From the NCBI GenBank assembly GCA_031262265.1, contig JAISIB010000050.1, positions 1-5,925 of the forward strand: a DNA stretch of 5,925 bases, in the 5' to 3' direction. Numbering within the stretch: position 1 is the stretch's first letter; every line of letters starts with the position of its first letter. This document shows, piece by piece, positions 1 through 5,925 of this stretch. This DNA is from Prevotellaceae bacterium. GTDB taxonomy: Bacteria; Bacteroidota; Bacteroidia; Bacteroidales; Bacteroidaceae. Both the position numbers and the translations under genes were made by a program. Below the pieces are notes generated by a model. The model was not told the DNA's origin and ran no database searches. It was given only the letters and a program-made list of their open reading frames with translations.

Positions 1-322
1 AAATCTCGGTGCTCGTACCCACGGTATATCGCGGATTGCGGCTATTTACTTTTTGTTCGATGGCAATTGCGGGCGGGATACCCTGTATAAAATCGCATTC
101 CGGCTTGCTCATGCGCCCTAAGAACTGGCGCGCATAGGAAGAGAGGCTTTCTACATAGCGGCGTTGACCTTCTGCATATAAGGTATCAAAGGCTAAAGAT
201 GATTTTCCGGAGCCTGAAACACCGGTAATAACGATGAATTTGTTACGAGGAATACGGACGTCTACGTTTTTGAGATTATTGACGCGATCGCCTTTGACGC
301 GGATATACGAACTTTCGGACAT
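1..322 (-). CDS. uvrA: UvrA, excinuclease ABC subunit A (N-terminal part, cut by window edge)
   Basis: UvrA is the damage-sensing ABC-type ATPase of nucleotide excision repair; it works as a dimer with UvrB in the cytoplasm. The 107 visible residues read from an ATG at 320-322 and match the family's N-terminus closely. They show an IRVKGDRVNNLKNVDVRIPR opening, a Walker A loop GVSGSGKS at residues 34-41, the LAFDTLYAEGQRRYVESLSS stretch at about 43-62, then YARQFLGRM and the IPPAIAIEQK segment. The full protein is normally about 940 residues, so some 90% lies beyond the left edge. There is no Shine-Dalgarno sequence, as is common in Bacteroidota. The gene follows the acetyltransferase gene after a 36-base gap and appears to have its own promoter element there. 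Nothing visible is broken. Identity is near certain. Confidence 0.97.
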   Translation of the reverse strand, partial: MSESSYIRVKGDRVNNLKNVDVRIPRNKFIVITGVSGSGKSSLAFDTLYAEGQRRYVESLSSYARQFLGRMSKPECDFIQGIPPAIAIEQKVNSRNPRYTVGTSTEI

Positions 323-327
323 ATACG

Positions 328-344
328 GATTCTATATTAGAATC
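328..344. repeat. 17-base palindrome in the uvrA leader
   Basis: GATTCTA at 328-334 and TAGAATC at 338-344 are perfect 7-base inverted arms around a 3-base centre. The palindrome lies between the candidate -7 box of uvrA and its start codon, so it would sit at or just after the transcription start. It could be a repressor operator or a small 5' hairpin in the mRNA. The arms are AT-rich and short, so chance cannot be excluded. Confidence 0.45.
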
Positions 345-346
345 GG

Positions 347-354
347 CAAAGATA
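347..354 (-). promoter_or_regulatory. Candidate -7 element of the uvrA promoter
   Basis: Read on the minus strand this is TATCTTTG, an exact match to the Bacteroidota -7 consensus TAnnTTTG, placed 25 bases before the uvrA ATG. No clear TTTG -33 element stands at the usual 19-21 base distance, so the match rests on the -7 box and its position. It would let uvrA be transcribed independently of the acetyltransferase gene upstream. Confidence 0.45.
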
Positions 355-358
355 CGAA

Positions 359-868
359 CTATTCCCGAAAAATATCCCGCTTCATAATGTAGTCATTCAT
401 ATAATATTCGTTACCGATAGGGTAATCTCTCGTATCTATGACCTGAAATCCCATGTGCCGATAGAACCCTACGGCCGGATTCTCCCTATTTACATACAAC
501 ATCATACTAAACGAGGCACAGTGCAAAGCAGCTACTTCTGCGATTCCTTGCTCAATCATATATCGCCCGACTCCTTTCCCGTGCTGTTCGGGTAATGCAT
601 AGATTTTTTGAAATAGGTAAGTATTCGCATCGTGTCGCTGAATAGAGAAATATCCGACGGGATTTTTCTCATCGTCACGTACAATAAAATACGTGTGTCC
701 TTCTTTCGTCATTTGTCGTAAGATATTCTCCGGCGCATACATCATCTCGAACATATATGCCAGCTGCTGAGGAGAAAGTATTCTCCCGTATGTATGCGAC
801 CAAATGCGCTCGGCCAGACTCCGAATCAAAAAACAATCTTCCGTAGTGGCCTTACAATGTGTGTACAT
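359..868 (-). CDS. GNAT-family N-acetyltransferase
   Basis: A complete 169-residue protein with the GCN5-related acetyltransferase fold, which moves the acetyl group of acetyl-CoA onto an amine. The acetyl-CoA pyrophosphate-binding motif A is visible as LPEQHGKGVGRYMIEQG at about residues 92-108 (Q-x-x-G-x-G pattern), after the strand YLFQKIYAL. Motif B follows as LYVNRENPAVGFYRHMGFQV at about 124-143. The C-terminus (YYMNDYIMKRDI) resembles small GNAT enzymes common in Bacteroidota. The length is typical for a single-domain GNAT. The substrate cannot be read from the sequence; it could be a protein N-terminus, a polyamine or a small metabolite. The start is fixed by an AGGAGG Shine-Dalgarno sequence five bases before the ATG. 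It lies upstream of uvrA on the same strand but has no obvious functional link to it. Confidence 0.9.
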   Translation of the reverse strand: MYTHCKATTEDCFLIRSLAERIWSHTYGRILSPQQLAYMFEMMYAPENILRQMTKEGHTYFIVRDDEKNPVGYFSIQRHDANTYLFQKIYALPEQHGKGVGRYMIEQGIAEVAALHCASFSMMLYVNRENPAVGFYRHMGFQVIDTRDYPIGNEYYMNDYIMKRDIFRE

Positions 869-873
869 GGTGT

Positions 874-879
874 CCTCCT
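874..879 (-). promoter_or_regulatory. Strong Shine-Dalgarno of the GNAT gene
   Basis: On the minus strand this reads AGGAGG, five bases before the ATG at 866-868. It is a perfect anti-16S match and decides the start codon. None of the other starts in the window has such a site, in keeping with the usual weak use of Shine-Dalgarno sequences in Bacteroidota. Confidence 0.75.
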
Positions 880-897
880 AATTGATATTTTTGTTTG

Positions 898-905
898 CAA
901 AAGTA
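898..905 (-). promoter_or_regulatory. Candidate -7 element of the GNAT gene promoter
   Basis: Read on the minus strand this is TACTTTTG, an exact fit to the Bacteroidota -7 consensus TAnnTTTG, about 30 bases before the GNAT start codon. The upstream -33 box is poor: the nearest candidate is TTTC at about 24 bases, slightly too far. The call is plausible but unproven. Confidence 0.4.
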
Positions 906-1111
906 GCTAATTCCTACTAAGAGCAGGTAGAAATCACTATTTTTGTGTTGTAATTAATAATCTTTTCTACTCAGCCTTATCGATACCTGCCGCACTGAAA
1001 ATAATTATTATGGCGGTACTTACTTTCTGCGTTTCATCGGGCGTCGTATGCTTGTTTTGTTTGAATCGTTGGACAAAGAAAGTAGTCATATAAACGAAAA
1101 AGAGCTAAAAA

Positions 1112-1143
1112 TGTGATTTATTACGTGAATTGTCGTACTTTCG
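1112..1143 (+). promoter_or_regulatory. Candidate Bacteroidota-type promoter of the vWA/tubulin-like operon
   Basis: TGTG at 1112-1115 and TACTTTCG at 1136-1143 are separated by 20 bases. This fits the Bacteroidota pattern TTTG-N19-21-TAnnTTTG with one mismatch in each box. Transcription would start near 1147-1150 and leave a leader of about 30 bases before the ATG at 1179. It is the best-placed promoter for the four-gene cluster, and I see no internal promoter in the very short gaps downstream. Confidence 0.45.
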
Positions 1144-1178
1144 TCCGTGATTTTCAACAGTAAGACACGGGAAAGCCC

Positions 1179-2435
1179 ATGAAGAGCGTATATCAATATT
1201 GTCTTTTTATCCTCGCCGGCTTGTGCTGGCTGACAGCTTGCGGCGGACGAACGCAACGAGAGACTCGCCCTGCCGATCCTTCTACGACGGTCATGACACC
1301 GTCGACCGATAGTGTGCGCACAGACGTGCAGCCGGTGATCAATGTGTACTTGGAAAACTCGGGGAGCATGGATGGTTATGTCAACGGCGTCACCGATTTT
1401 GAGCGCGCCGTATATGATTATCTCAGTTTGGTACGACTGGCGACCGATAGCCGGATGAATTTGTTTTATATCAACGACCGTATTATTCCGCAGGGTGATG
1501 CATTGCAAGATTTCATTCAGCAATTGGAGCCGGCCTCCTTTCGTGCGAGAGGCGGCAATAGAGGCTCTTCCGATATTTCGGAGACATTGCACACGATTCT
1601 ACAAACATTCAACGACGATCAAACCGTCGCCCTATTTATTTCGGATTGCATCTTTTCACCCGGTAAGGGGAAAGATGCACATCAATATTTGGTGACGCAA
1701 GAAATTAACGTACGCAATCACTTTGCGACTTACATACGGCATCGCCCCATGAGTGTTGTGGTATATCAACTAAGCTCGGAATTCAGCGGCTTGTATTATA
1801 ATAAATCCGACAACGCGATGCGTTTCGAGGGGAAGCGTCCGTTTTATATTTGGCTAATGGGTGCGCCCGAGTACGTGCGACAATTGACTCGCGACATACC
1901 GAATCGGATTAAGGGCAGCGGCATATTACATTCATTCGTGGTGTCTTCTGCCAACGAGCCGGTGCCCTATGCGATACGAGTCGGCTCGGGAACCTTCGAG
2001 TTGGACAAGCAAAATCCGCGTACCACTCTGAAAAATCTAAGACTCGGTACGCGCGGGCGCGATAACAACGCCCGCTTTACCGTAGATGCCGACTTCTCGT
2101 CCTTACCGGTGGATGAAAATTACATCATGGATACGGCTCATTACGATTGGAACCTGAGAGATTATACTTTGACGCTTCAAAAGTCAAATATCTCCGTCAG
2201 TAATTTCACTAACTCCCTTACTTTTTCAGCTCCGCGAGTAAGTAATGGGACGCTCGAAGTAAGCTTGCGTATGGACTTCCCAACATGGATAGCTTCGGCG
2301 ACCGACTCCATCGGAGAAGCTCCGCAGGAAGATACGACATACGGCTTGGAATATCTGCTAAGAGGTGTTTACGATGCCTTTACTCACTCGGATACGGCTT
2401 CCTTTGCCAAACTTCAGATCACTATAAATCCCTAG
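1179..2435 (+). CDS. Lipoprotein with von Willebrand factor A-like domain
   Basis: A 418-residue secreted lipoprotein. The N-terminus has a short positive start, a hydrophobic core at residues 8-18 and a lipobox LTAC with Cys21 as the lipidation site, then a Ser/Thr/Pro-rich linker to about residue 48. A vWA-like domain follows. INVYLENSGSMDGYV at about 54-68 gives an ExSGS version of the metal-ion-dependent adhesion site (usually DxSxS). RGSSDISETLHTIL at about 128-141 may supply the second metal ligand, and ALFISDCIFSPGKG at about 151-164 carries the later conserved Asp156. Such domains bind partner proteins through a metal ion. Residues from about 260 to the end look beta-rich and are not recognised. 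No Bacteroidota surface-export signal (acidic run after the Cys) is evident, so a periplasm-facing location is more likely. It is the first gene of the cluster; its stop is 8 bases before the next start. Confidence 0.85.
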   Translation: MKSVYQYCLFILAGLCWLTACGGRTQRETRPADPSTTVMTPSTDSVRTDVQPVINVYLENSGSMDGYVNGVTDFERAVYDYLSLVRLATDSRMNLFYINDRIIPQGDALQDFIQQLEPASFRARGGNRGSSDISETLHTILQTFNDDQTVALFISDCIFSPGKGKDAHQYLVTQEINVRNHFATYIRHRPMSVVVYQLSSEFSGLYYNKSDNAMRFEGKRPFYIWLMGAPEYVRQLTRDIPNRIKGSGILHSFVVSSANEPVPYAIRVGSGTFELDKQNPRTTLKNLRLGTRGRDNNARFTVDADFSSLPVDENYIMDTAHYDWNLRDYTLTLQKSNISVSNFTNSLTFSAPRVSNGTLEVSLRMDFPTWIASATDSIGEAPQEDTTYGLEYLLRGVYDAFTHSDTASFAKLQITINP

Positions 2436-2443
2436 AAAATACG

Positions 2444-2923
2444 ATGAACGAATTGTTTGCAACTTTGTACGGTTGGTTGAAATCTTTCTATGCCAAAAAT
2501 CTCGACGAGTACCTGTTGGGATATAATTGTGATACGGGCGTATACGACAATCCGTTGCTCTACGGACACGTAGGCTGGTTAACAGTCGGCATAAGCTTGG
2601 TCGTTGTGTGCCTCTATTACTATGTGCTCAATCATCCGCGCTTCAATCGTTGGTGGTCGTGGGTACTTGTGTTGATAGGCTGCGCCGGCATCAACTTATT
2701 CGTTGGTTATTTCTACACGGTAACGGATTATCAGACCGGTATGATCGGAGATTGTTTGATGTTCACGCGCGATACGGCCGGCGGCATCATTGCCTATCAT
2801 ATTCACATCGCCGACTGTTGGATGTTCGGCGTAGCCAATGCGCTGATGAGCGTACTTTTTTTCATCATTTTCTCATTGGCGTTGAAATGGAAAAGCAGAA
2901 ATTGTAAATACACACCTTTCTAA
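2444..2923 (+). CDS. Small integral membrane protein of unknown function in the tubulin-like cluster
   Basis: A 159-residue protein I do not recognise by family. An aromatic, amphipathic N-terminal stretch (residues 1-40) is followed by three likely membrane helices at about 41-62, 71-92 and 126-147. Between the last two is a soluble segment of about 30 residues rich in Asp, His and Cys (DCLMFTRD, AYHIHIADCW). The C-terminus is short and basic (KWKSRNCKY), which suits a cytoplasmic end by the positive-inside rule. The frame is open for 53 more codons upstream, but that would overlap the lipoprotein gene. ATG 2444 lies 8 bases after the lipoprotein stop and gives a sensible start. From its position between a vWA lipoprotein and a tubulin-like protein, I infer a membrane anchor or bridge. 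There are no catalytic motifs. Confidence 0.8.
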   Translation: MNELFATLYGWLKSFYAKNLDEYLLGYNCDTGVYDNPLLYGHVGWLTVGISLVVVCLYYYVLNHPRFNRWWSWVLVLIGCAGINLFVGYFYTVTDYQTGMIGDCLMFTRDTAGGIIAYHIHIADCWMFGVANALMSVLFFIIFSLALKWKSRNCKYTPF

Positions 2924-2934
2924 GCATATATCTC

Positions 2935-4326
2935 ATGGGAAAGATCTATATATTCGGTATCGGCGGCACAGGAGCCCGCGTCATCAAATCACTATCACTG
3001 TTGCTTGCCTCCGGAGTGACTATCGATGCCGACGAAGTAGTGCCGGTCTTCATAGATCCGGATGACGCCGCCGCAGACCTCACGCGTACCGTACATATTT
3101 TGCGTACGTACAATGCCATTAGAGAGCGGCTGAATACGCGTGTGCCCAATGGTTTTTTCAGAACCAAGATTACGGAGTTCGTACCTAACTTTCGGCTTCC
3201 GCTTCGCAACACGCGAGATATGAAGTTTAAGGAATATATGGGCGTCAATCGCCTTTCGGACGCCAACAAAGCGTTGGTACACATGCTATTCTCGGAAGAT
3301 AATCTGGAATCAAGCATGCAAATCGGATTTAAGGGCAATCCGAACATAGGTAGCGTGGTGCTTAATCAATTTGCCGACTCTCCCGAGTTTATATCCTTCG
3401 CCAATTCGTTTCAAGAGGGTGACCGTATTTTTATTATCAGCTCAATCTTTGGCGGTACGGGAGCGAGCGGTTTTCCGTTGCTACTCAAAACGCTACGCGG
3501 CGGACGGCAACATGCCAATTGGGGACTGATCAGCAAAGCTCCGATCGGCGCAATATCCGTTCTTCCTTATTTCCGCGTGAAACCGGATCCTGAGAGTTCC
3601 ATAGATTCTGCGACGTTCATTTCCAAAACAAAGTCGGCGTTGGCCTATTACGACCGTACTATCAGCGGGACAAACTCGGTAGATACCTTATATTATATAG
3701 CTGATGGCGATAACGGCAAGGCTTATGACAACTGTGAAGGCGGTGCCGGACAGCAAAACCGTGCACACTTTATCGAATTGGCTTCGGCATTGGCCATTAT
3801 CGACTTCGTAAAAACGCCTGCATCGGAGCGTACGATACACAAGGAGTTCGGTATCGAAGAAGATGTGCATCGTATCACGTTTCGCGCATTGGGCAGACAA
3901 AGTCGCGACCTTCTCCAACGTCCTTTGACCCGTTTTCTGTTGTTTGCCAAGTATCTGAATGAACGCCACTTCGATACTTATCTTGCTCAGCCATGGGCGA
4001 AAAGTCGAAAACTGGATGCCTCGTTTTGGAAAGCGGGTTTCGTAGATGACATTCGTGCCGTGCAAGCAGATTATATACAGTGGCTGGATGAAATGAGCGG
4101 CAACGAACGGCGATTTGCTCCCTTTGAAACGAACAAGGAGAAAGATATTTATGAAATGTTGCAAGGCGAAGGATTGCCGAAGCGTACTCGCTTCAATGAT
4201 TATGTCCTTTTCGACGATCGCTTGAATAAGCAGAAACGACGCAAAGATGCGACGCGCGAACAATCTTTTACGGAGCTTTTTCAAGCAGCGACGGACGATT
4301 TGATAACCGACAAATACAATTTCTAA
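2935..4326 (+). CDS. Tubulin/FtsZ-like protein (Tubulin_2, FtsZl1 type)
   Basis: A complete 463-residue protein with hallmarks of the tubulin-FtsZ superfamily, most like the Tubulin_2/FtsZl1 group. The N-terminus is a Rossmann-type strand and glycine loop, KIYIFGIGGTGARVIKSL (residues 3-20, loop 8-15), the counterpart of the FtsZ T1 loop. An acidic FIDPDDAAADL follows at 39-49. The tubulin signature loop is IFGGTGASGFP at 171-181 after the hydrophobic strand RIFIISS. This is the nucleotide-phosphate loop GGTGxSG at the expected place. The region around 281-292 (ELASALAIIDFV) lies where FtsZ has its catalytic T7 loop, but the canonical NxDxxD is not seen, so hydrolysis may differ. The C-terminal 100 residues are charged, with a basic patch LNKQKRRK at 430-437. 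No membrane segment is seen, so it is cytoplasmic. The start is 11 bases after the membrane-protein gene. Superfamily membership is fairly sure; the cellular role is inferred. Confidence 0.85.
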   Translation: MGKIYIFGIGGTGARVIKSLSLLLASGVTIDADEVVPVFIDPDDAAADLTRTVHILRTYNAIRERLNTRVPNGFFRTKITEFVPNFRLPLRNTRDMKFKEYMGVNRLSDANKALVHMLFSEDNLESSMQIGFKGNPNIGSVVLNQFADSPEFISFANSFQEGDRIFIISSIFGGTGASGFPLLLKTLRGGRQHANWGLISKAPIGAISVLPYFRVKPDPESSIDSATFISKTKSALAYYDRTISGTNSVDTLYYIADGDNGKAYDNCEGGAGQQNRAHFIELASALAIIDFVKTPASERTIHKEFGIEEDVHRITFRALGRQSRDLLQRPLTRFLLFAKYLNERHFDTYLAQPWAKSRKLDASFWKAGFVDDIRAVQADYIQWLDEMSGNERRFAPFETNKEKDIYEMLQGEGLPKRTRFNDYVLFDDRLNKQKRRKDATREQSFTELFQAATDDLITDKYNF

Positions 4327-4327
4327 T

Positions 4328-5925
4328 ATGAGCAAAGTATTTAGACTGCATACGGGGAATAATACCATTACCGATTGGCAAACTTCCGAGAAATACGGAG
4401 CCAATGTTATCAATCAAATCAAAGATCCGGATGGCGCAACGGCAACGAAAGAAATCACCTCCATTCCTTCGCCTTTTGCGCGGATGGATCTGGTGAAGAC
4501 GGCGTTTCGTTACTTGACCGAAAGCCGCCAAATAGACGGAACTACCATTTATCATAAAATGGTCTCCGATACGCTGGATGTCGGCGAGATTTTTTTCAAT
4601 ATAGACAGCTTGTCGGATAAAATACAAATCCTTTTCTGGGACACAGATAACTTGCAAGAGATGCGTAGCTCCTCAGAAGGCCACCGTTCACTGGCCGCGA
4701 CGCTCGAAATGTACTTAGGAGAAGACGCAACGGCCTACAATTTTGATCGGATGAAGCGTATCTGCCTACTAAATTACATTGGTGCCGACCGCCCTGCGCC
4801 TATGAATATCATAGGTGCCACATCTCCTGCCACGTTGTTCTTTTGTTCTGCCAACCGATTGGCATACGTTTCCAATCATATACTGTTTGGTCAGCATAAG
4901 ACATTCAGTGATGAATTTACTCCACTCTATGCGCGTGACTTTGCCTATCAAAAGTTTTTATACGCCTTCGTTAAATATTACGGGAAAGACTTCGCTACTC
5001 ATTTTCCGGAGGTTTATGATTATTTGGAGCAGAACTACCAATTTCTACCGGATGAGCGCAAGACGGAAATATCCGCTTTGACGGAAGAAAGCATCCACGA
5101 GTTTGAGGAACTGACCGTTGGGAGCAATTCTGTCGAAGTGTTAGGCTGTCGACTGCGTAAGCGGCCGAAAACCAATCGGATCAAAAGCGAATTTGAAATA
5201 GCCTCGACATTATATGTCGCTCACGAGAGCGACAAACGTCCGCTGGTGTTGCCGGTAGAAGCCGGCAATTCTTACACTTCGTTGCGCTATGTTTCTTCGC
5301 GATGGGATAAACATTTCAAAGCTCCCTATGCGGATGCCGCTGCGTGGGAATCCCGCTCGTTACCCTATGCCAATGAGAAATACCCGTACCTAACTATCAG
5401 CGATTTCTTGGAAGATACGATCATTAGATTGCCCGCGTCGTTCTCGTCCGATAGTTTCTTTGAAGGGAATAAGGAGGAAGGGATGGCCGAAAGCTATCTA
5501 TTACCGCTTACGGACTTGTTTTTCTCGTTTTTCAGCGTAGCTGATTTGATGCGCCCACTCGTTGGCGGCAAGCCGATGCTCGAATTGCGAAAGAACGCAG
5601 GAGGCGTGAAAGTAATCCTCCGTATCCCGATCAACGAGGCGAGAGACTTCGTTGAATATGCGCGTATCTTTTTTGAAAATCGAACGGCGGTATTGGAAAA
5701 TAATACTGGGAAATTGATCGAAGAAAGCGCGCGCGATTTCGGATTTGCGCTCTTCCCTTCCATTCGCTACGCCGATGCGCGCGATGCAAGCTATCGTTTT
5801 GGGCTAACAACGCCTTTTGCGGCACGCGAACACTATACGGCGGATTACTATGCGGCCGGAAAGAAGCTTATCTCACAAGCTGTCGTGCGTAACGGACAGT
5901 ATAAGCAGGCACCGGCAGCTACCTA
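4328..5925 (+). CDS. Large conserved protein of unknown function, partner of the tubulin-like gene (3' end beyond window)
   Basis: An open frame of 532 codons from ATG 4328 to the window edge without a stop. I do not recognise a named domain. The N-terminus starts MSKVFRLHTGNNTITDW and has no signal peptide. A striking stretch ITSIPSPFARMDLVKTAF at residues 43-60 is followed by HKMVSDTLDVGEIFFNIDS (76-94); from memory, similar N-termini occur in Bacteroidota hypothetical proteins beside tubulin-like genes. The rest is mixed, with charged and aromatic segments and no clear membrane helix (the hydrophobic run at about 391-404 contains Asp), so it is probably cytoplasmic. The start codon is one base after the tubulin-like stop, with no Shine-Dalgarno, which suggests translational coupling and close stoichiometry. 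Members are probably much longer than the visible part, so an enzymatic domain downstream cannot be excluded. Function unknown. Confidence 0.8.
   Translation, partial: MSKVFRLHTGNNTITDWQTSEKYGANVINQIKDPDGATATKEITSIPSPFARMDLVKTAFRYLTESRQIDGTTIYHKMVSDTLDVGEIFFNIDSLSDKIQILFWDTDNLQEMRSSSEGHRSLAATLEMYLGEDATAYNFDRMKRICLLNYIGADRPAPMNIIGATSPATLFFCSANRLAYVSNHILFGQHKTFSDEFTPLYARDFAYQKFLYAFVKYYGKDFATHFPEVYDYLEQNYQFLPDERKTEISALTEESIHEFEELTVGSNSVEVLGCRLRKRPKTNRIKSEFEIASTLYVAHESDKRPLVLPVEAGNSYTSLRYVSSRWDKHFKAPYADAAAWESRSLPYANEKYPYLTISDFLEDTIIRLPASFSSDSFFEGNKEEGMAESYLLPLTDLFFSFFSVADLMRPLVGGKPMLELRKNAGGVKVILRIPINEARDFVEYARIFFENRTAVLENNTGKLIEESARDFGFALFPSIRYADARDASYRFGLTTPFAAREHYTADYYAAGKKLISQAVVRNGQYKQAPAAT

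Larger units (their letters stand above)
869..1178. other. Divergent intergenic region between the GNAT gene and the vWA lipoprotein operon
   Basis: About 310 bases with no convincing gene. The left end holds the GNAT Shine-Dalgarno and -7 box. A plus-strand TATTTTTG at 938-945 also fits the TAnnTTTG pattern but lacks a good -33 partner. A short plus-strand ORF at 1010-1093 could encode 27 residues (MAVLTFCVSSGVVCLF..., ending in a basic tail), but it has no ribosome-binding site and no recognisable relative. TACTTTCT at 1021-1028 and AGAAAGTA at 1077-1084 form an 8-base inverted repeat with a 48-base loop. The right end holds the candidate operon promoter. I see no tRNA, riboswitch or strong intrinsic terminator. 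Confidence 0.6.

Noticed and set aside
938..945. Plus-strand TATTTTTG as a second promoter of the operon
   Set aside because: It matches the -7 pattern but has no -33 partner and lies over 230 bases before the first gene; AT-rich sequence gives such matches by chance.
1021..1084. The inverted repeat TACTTTCT/AGAAAGTA as an intrinsic terminator
   Set aside because: The stem is only 8 bases and AT-rich, the loop is 48 bases, and no T-run follows on either strand at the right place.
1086..1592. A 168-codon minus-strand open frame overlapping the lipoprotein start
   Set aside because: Its composition is low-quality (many His, Arg and Ile without domain logic), and it overlaps the lipoprotein signal and vWA motif regions, which are convincing on the plus strand.
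2285..2443. A 53-codon upstream extension of the small membrane protein
   Set aside because: It would overlap the end of the lipoprotein gene. Its residues are Arg/Cys-rich and unlike a normal N-terminus, and the ATG at 2444 directly follows the upstream stop.
3688..4413. A 241-codon open frame on the minus strand across the tubulin-like gene
   Set aside because: It lies antisense to a gene with clear family motifs, has no recognisable domain and no promoter or ribosome-binding site. It is a shadow of the real coding frame.
5494..5825. Minus-strand open frames of 64 and 89 codons near the right edge
   Set aside because: They are antisense to the continuous 532-codon frame starting at 4328 and show no domain or start signal.

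Overview
The window looks like Bacteroidota chromosome, most likely order Bacteroidales (for example a Porphyromonas- or Bacteroides-like organism). The evidence is the promoter-like elements of the TAnnTTTG class, the near absence of Shine-Dalgarno sequences before most genes, the moderate GC content, and a gene set (vWA-like lipoprotein, small membrane protein, tubulin-like protein, large conserved protein) that I associate with this phylum. The genus is an inference and is not shown by the sequence.

Left part, minus strand (1-868): the 5' end of uvrA (nucleotide excision repair ATPase, cut by the window edge), preceded by a complete GNAT-family N-acetyltransferase gene. The 36 bases between them hold a candidate uvrA promoter element and a 17-base perfect-arm palindrome just before the uvrA start codon.

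Middle (869-1178): a divergent intergenic region of about 310 bases. It holds candidate promoter elements for both flanks, a short doubtful ORF, and a weak inverted repeat. No RNA gene is recognisable.

Right part, plus strand (1179-5925): four tightly packed co-directional genes that look like one operon, with gaps of 8, 11 and 1 bases. They encode (1) a 418-residue lipoprotein with a von Willebrand A-like domain, (2) a 159-residue protein with about three membrane segments, (3) a 463-residue tubulin/FtsZ-superfamily protein of the Tubulin_2 (FtsZl1-like) type with two glycine-rich nucleotide-binding loops, and (4) a large protein of unknown function that runs off the end (532 codons visible). 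A tubulin-like protein beside a vWA protein matches the genomic signature that comparative genomics (Makarova and Koonin, from memory) proposed as a multicomponent membrane-remodelling system with an FtsZ-like protein, a vWA protein, a GTPase and OmpA-family proteins. A plausible but untested model is a nucleotide-dependent cytoplasmic tubulin-like polymer linked through the small membrane protein to an extracytoplasmic vWA lipoprotein, with the large protein as a cytoplasmic partner. This operon is the least understood and most interesting content of the window.
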